64,000 bases of DNA, from assembly GCA_024691765.1 (NCBI GenBank), contig JAILNI010000035.1, positions 31,240 through 95,239 on the forward strand. Reading direction: 5' to 3'. The DNA comes from Bacteroidales bacterium. GTDB lineage: Bacteria > Bacteroidota > Bacteroidia > Bacteroidales > UBA932. The translations under genes were made by a program, and so were the position numbers. The notes below the pieces were generated by a model. The model made no database searches. It was not told the origin of the DNA and saw only the letters and a program-made list of their open reading frames with translations. Below are positions 61,961-64,000 of the stretch, in pieces (positions within the stretch are counted from its first letter, which is position 1; the number at the start of each line of letters is the position of its first letter).

Positions 61961-62284
61961 TTAATTATTATTAAAGCCCTTTGCTTTTGTCTCCTCAATC
62001 GCGATATCAACATCAAAGACATACGCCCTGCCAACATGAGACACGACGGCTCTCTTAAGGACCCCTTCTTTAAGGAGATTGGAAATGGTAGCTGCACAAC
62101 AGCCGAGCTCCTGGGCGAGATTTACCGTTCCCTTCACAGTTCGCCTTGGAGCCAACACCTCGCTCTCCCCGTTTCTTTTCACGGAATCAGAATTGGCATA
62201 CCTCGTTAGTTCACAAAACTCCTGTCCGGTCATCTGCCAGACGGGCTTACTCAATAATTCTTCAATGTTGATCGCTGCTTCCAT
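61961..62284 (-). CDS. DUF3853 family protein (excisionase-like DNA-binding)
   Basis: A 107-residue protein resembling DUF3853, a family found on Bacteroidota conjugative transposons and prophages. The N-terminus INIEELLSKPVWQMTGQEFCEL is the family hallmark. The C-terminal half (NLAQELGCCAATISNLLKEGVL followed by VVSHVGRAYVFD) is a winged-helix/excisionase-type helix-turn-helix. A TACATTTG -7 box on the minus strand (62311-62318) lies 26 nt upstream. It is the first gene beyond the tRNA-Lys pair and the best sign of a mobile element here. Confidence 0.75.
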   Translation of the reverse strand: MEAAINIEELLSKPVWQMTGQEFCELTRYANSDSVKRNGESEVLAPRRTVKGTVNLAQELGCCAATISNLLKEGVLKRAVVSHVGRAYVFDVDIAIEETKAKGFNNN

Positions 62285-62367
62285 ATCTTTTATGTTCTTT
62301 TATCTAAATGCAAATGTAATATTATTTTCCTAAAAGAAAAATATTTTTCACTTTTTGTTGCTTTTCC

Positions 62368-62398
62368 TTGTTTGGTAAAAAATATTTTCCTACCTTTG
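62368..62398 (+). promoter_or_regulatory. Promoter of a candidate small RNA
   Basis: TTG (62368-62370), a 20-nt spacer and TACCTTTG (62391-62398) match the consensus; a TTTG at 62371-62374 gives a 16-nt spacer alternative. The -7 box is identical to that of the tRNA-Lys promoter. No protein gene lies downstream on this strand. Confidence 0.65.
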
Positions 62399-62404
62399 TA
62401 TCGG

Positions 62405-62474
62405 TTAGAAGATTCTTTCATCATGTTGTTTCGAGGGGAGGCCGTCCGCGAGGACCGCCTCCCCTTTCTTTATT
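62405..62474 (+). ncRNA. Candidate small RNA
   Basis: A transcript from the promoter at 62391-62398 would end about 70 nt later at the hairpin AGGGGAGGC (62434-62442) / GCCTCCCCT (62457-62465), a perfect 9-bp stem with an inner GTCC-GCGA-GGAC stem-loop, followed by TTTCTTTATT. The unpaired 5' part (about 62405-62433) could be a seed region. A 26-codon ORF from 62423 runs through both hairpins but shows no sign of being real. I do not recognise the family. Confidence 0.5.
62434..62474 (+). terminator. Intrinsic terminator of the candidate small RNA
   Basis: Perfect 9-bp GC-rich outer stem with an extended inner stem-loop and a T-rich tail (TTTCTTTATT). Confidence 0.7.
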
Positions 62475-62482
62475 GTCTCCTG

Positions 62483-62510
62483 AAAAAGAAAAAGGCCGGC
62501 TGAGCCGACC
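62483..62510 (-). terminator. Terminator of the right-hand minus-strand unit
   Basis: On the minus strand GGTCGGC-TCA-GCCGGCC (one wobble pair) is followed by TTTTTCTTTTT. It ends the transcript of the DUF5758-like gene 6 nt after its stop codon. Confidence 0.75.
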
Positions 62511-62515
62511 GTGCA

Positions 62516-62860
62516 TCAATAGATATATTCCAGCGCCTGTTGTTTATCCCAGAAGAAATACAGCCCCGGCGCGATGGGTTTGCGTTTGTTCCCGCAGTAG
62601 CTGCTTGGATATGCCATCTTACCTACCTCATAGATGACCGGCACGAAGTCTTTGTCGTATCTTAGCGACCGGGCCCTGGAGACGCGGTGCTTGCCGTCGA
62701 GCGAGGTTATTCCCAGCACCATTGCTTTATCGCATCTATACCGGTCGCACTGCATGCGTCCTTTAGGGATGTGACACACCCTCGCGTCGGAAGGGATGTC
62801 GAGCTTTACCAGGACGATGTTCTCAAGATCCAGTGTCTGCGCCTGCTTCCACGCTATCAT
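62516..62860 (-). CDS. DUF5758-like protein of an accessory region
   Basis: A 114-residue protein. The pattern VLVKLDIPSDARV, then YRCDKAMVLGITSLDG, VIYEVGKMAYPSSYC and finally PGLYFFWDKQQALEYIY resembles the DUF5758 domain found in phage and plasmid proteins, often after pentapeptide repeats. Here the domain stands alone. Its start overlaps the stop of the lipoprotein gene (ATGA), so the two are co-transcribed. Function unknown. Confidence 0.65.
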   Translation of the reverse strand: MIAWKQAQTLDLENIVLVKLDIPSDARVCHIPKGRMQCDRYRCDKAMVLGITSLDGKHRVSRARSLRYDKDFVPVIYEVGKMAYPSSYCGNKRKPIAPGLYFFWDKQQALEYIY

Positions 62861-63264
62861 GGCTCGTCCGCGTCTTTCTTCGTGTGGAACTTGATGAACT
62901 TGCCGTATATGCGGTTCGCCCCCACGGTGCAGAACGTACAGTAGACGTAATCGGTATCACTCGTCAGGCCGCCTTTTCCCGTCTCGAAGGTATTGTCTTT
63001 ATCCATGGTCTCTATCGGCAGTTCTTCTCCCTGAGCCCCTTCCGTGTTGAGCCACAGTATGAATCCCATTTCATCGCTCTTGAGCGCGAACGAATCGGAC
63101 ACCTTCCCGTGCATCAGGACAGACGAGGAGGTTATTTCCGTCGGCTCCAGTGTTAAAACATTCCTCTGATCACGCACCTTGAGATCCGGCATCACCTCTA
63201 TGTCCATACAGGAGAACGCAAGGAATGCTGCCAGACAAAGCGATATGATCCGCGGGATCCTCAT
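62857..63264 (-). CDS. Small lipoprotein, function unknown
   Basis: A 135-residue lipoprotein. The signal peptide ends in the lipobox AFSC followed by MDIEVMPD. The mature part (TLEPTEITSSSVLMHGKVSD and LTSDTDYVYCTFCTVGANRIYG) has the strand pattern of a single fibronectin-III/Ig-like domain. I do not recognise a family. It lies 9 nt after the membrane-protein gene upstream and overlaps the DUF5758-like gene downstream. Confidence 0.65.
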   Translation of the reverse strand: MRIPRIISLCLAAFLAFSCMDIEVMPDLKVRDQRNVLTLEPTEITSSSVLMHGKVSDSFALKSDEMGFILWLNTEGAQGEELPIETMDKDNTFETGKGGLTSDTDYVYCTFCTVGANRIYGKFIKFHTKKDADEP

Positions 63265-63273
63265 GGCCGACCT

Positions 63274-63918
63274 TTACTGGGGATTATACAGCGTTATCTC
63301 CTGCATTTCGAGGAACTTCAGCTTCGCGGTGTCTACCGGCGAGACGAAGTACGCCTGGTACCTGCCTTTCTCTCCGCGGAACCTCACCTCATAGTATATC
63401 ACGCGCACGGGCGTGGATACGGCGGCGTCGTATTTCTTCTGCGCAAAGAGAAACGAATCACGGAGCGTCTCCAGATCTCTGGGCCTCGGGTTGCGCCTGT
63501 GCTGGAACACGCTCATCCATGCGAGCTTCTCTTTCTCCGTCTCGCTCTTCAGCGAATCCGGCACGGCCTTCAGCGAGAGCATCTCCTTGCGGCGGAGATT
63601 GTACGGCAGCCACGGGTACTCCTGCATGGAGTTGAGCATCTGGTAGCGCTCGTAAAGGGCCGGCACCTCGTCGATGATGTATTCGCCGGCGTCCTTCTCG
63701 ACGTACATCCCCCTGAAGGAGACTTTCTTCAGATCCCTTCCGTCGTACCGCGTAGAGAGGATCTCCTTCGCCTGCTGCTGAGCGGCCAGCGAGTACTCGT
63801 CCTGCTTCTCAACGTGGACGTTCCTTGAAGCGATGCCGCATACGATGGCGAGCACCACGAGCACCGCCATGGCGCCCACTCCCATCCATCCTGATATTGT
63901 CTTGAATCGGGTTTTCAT
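63274..63918 (-). CDS. Single-pass membrane protein, function unknown
   Basis: A 214-residue protein starting at 63918 (MKTRFKTISGWMGVGAMAVLVV); the ORF-track start upstream would overlap another coding region. A membrane segment at about 12-30 is followed by a charged extracytoplasmic domain rich in Arg, Glu and Tyr. The C-terminus reads VRVIYYEVRFRGEKGRYQAYFVSPVDTAKLKFLEM. I recognise no family. It lies between a partial upstream gene (13-nt gap) and the lipoprotein, suggesting a small envelope-directed operon. Confidence 0.65.
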   Translation of the reverse strand: MKTRFKTISGWMGVGAMAVLVVLAIVCGIASRNVHVEKQDEYSLAAQQQAKEILSTRYDGRDLKKVSFRGMYVEKDAGEYIIDEVPALYERYQMLNSMQEYPWLPYNLRRKEMLSLKAVPDSLKSETEKEKLAWMSVFQHRRNPRPRDLETLRDSFLFAQKKYDAAVSTPVRVIYYEVRFRGEKGRYQAYFVSPVDTAKLKFLEMQEITLYNPQ

Positions 63919-63931
63919 ATATCGTTCTCTT

Positions 63932-64000
63932 TTAATCCGTAATCCTTGTGGGGAACACCAGGCGTGTCTTCCCGTCCTCGAGCAGCTCGACGGCCGCACC
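63932..64000 (-). CDS. 3' end of a gene truncated by the window edge
   Basis: The last 69 nt on the minus strand are open in one frame and end GKTRLVFPTRITD-stop, 13 nt before the next start codon. It is too short for the ORF track. The spacing and codon use match the neighbours, so it is probably the C-terminus of the previous gene in the same unit. No function can be read from 22 residues. Confidence 0.5.
   Translation of the reverse strand, partial: GAAVELLEDGKTRLVFPTRITD

Noticed and set aside
62423-62503. 26-codon ORF starting MLFRGEAV across the candidate sRNA
   Set aside because: It would have to be translated through two terminator hairpins, and its Lys-rich end is just the A-rich tail of the opposite terminator.

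Overview
The window is a gene-dense chromosomal segment from a member of the Bacteroidota, most likely an uncultured gut-type member of the order Bacteroidales with GC-rich codon use. The evidence is the promoter style (TAnnTTTG -7 boxes, no obvious Shine-Dalgarno sequences, A-rich leaders) and lineage-typical families: TamL, the Big_5 Ig-like lipoprotein, DUF4301, DUF3853, a YebC with the Bacteroidota N-terminus, and a Trp-codon leader peptide in front of a tryptophan synthase beta gene. I do not claim a genus. About 52 protein genes, two tRNAs, several promoters and a few terminators can be supported; the many long antisense ORFs are composition artefacts.

Layout, left to right. 0.1-6.2 kb: rlmD-type methyltransferase and a Na/Ca exchanger, two orphan outer-membrane proteins, a GNAT protein and rarA. 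6.2-7.8 kb: a complete-looking trp attenuator (promoter, 16-codon leader peptide with tandem Trp codons, long hairpin, terminator) in front of trpB2. 7.9-14.4 kb: an envelope iron/redox operon of porin, imelysin lipoprotein, di-heme DHOR lipoprotein and CcsBA cytochrome c maturation protein. 14.4-20.6 kb (minus): a PPi-type phosphofructokinase, SpoU methyltransferase, GH13 amylase, TamL and a regulator that fuses a RIC/hemerythrin sensor to a LuxR helix-turn-helix. 20.7-29.8 kb (plus): ligA, yihY, rel/spoT, Ig-like lipoprotein, outer-membrane barrel and ispG, packed as one run.

29.7-35.9 kb: ftsH-cdsA-psd (minus), birA (plus) and dnaA-rpe (minus), with an AT-rich region upstream of dnaA. 36-44.9 kb: an EamA transporter, ettA, an MTA/SAH nucleosidase, and a recF-DUF721-pdxB-DUF4301 run followed by a TPR protein and yebC. 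44.9-48.5 kb: a four-gene sodium-pumping methylmalonyl-CoA decarboxylase (alpha, delta, biotin carrier, beta), consistent with succinate-to-propionate fermentation. 48.5-52.4 kb: pgi, then umuC and umuD in an unusual tail-to-tail arrangement, then an M28-fold protein that has lost its zinc site. 52.5-61.5 kb: TPR protein, MBL hydrolase, MsbA-type exporter, VanZ protein, a 1000-residue amidase with an inserted golvesin-like domain, and a GDP-mannose pyrophosphorylase.

61.5-64 kb: two tandem tRNA-Lys genes under a strong promoter mark a change of character. Beyond them lie AT-rich spacers, a DUF3853 DNA-binding protein, a candidate small RNA, a DUF5758-like protein and three unrecognised or partial genes. 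This looks like the edge of an integrated element that continues outside the window.

The most interesting items are the trp attenuator, the RIC-LuxR fusion beside the heme/iron operon, the UmuD homologue with its catalytic lysine replaced by arginine, the zinc-less M28 protein, and the candidate sRNA in the right-hand island. I did not find a clearly new defence or mobile system that is complete inside the window.
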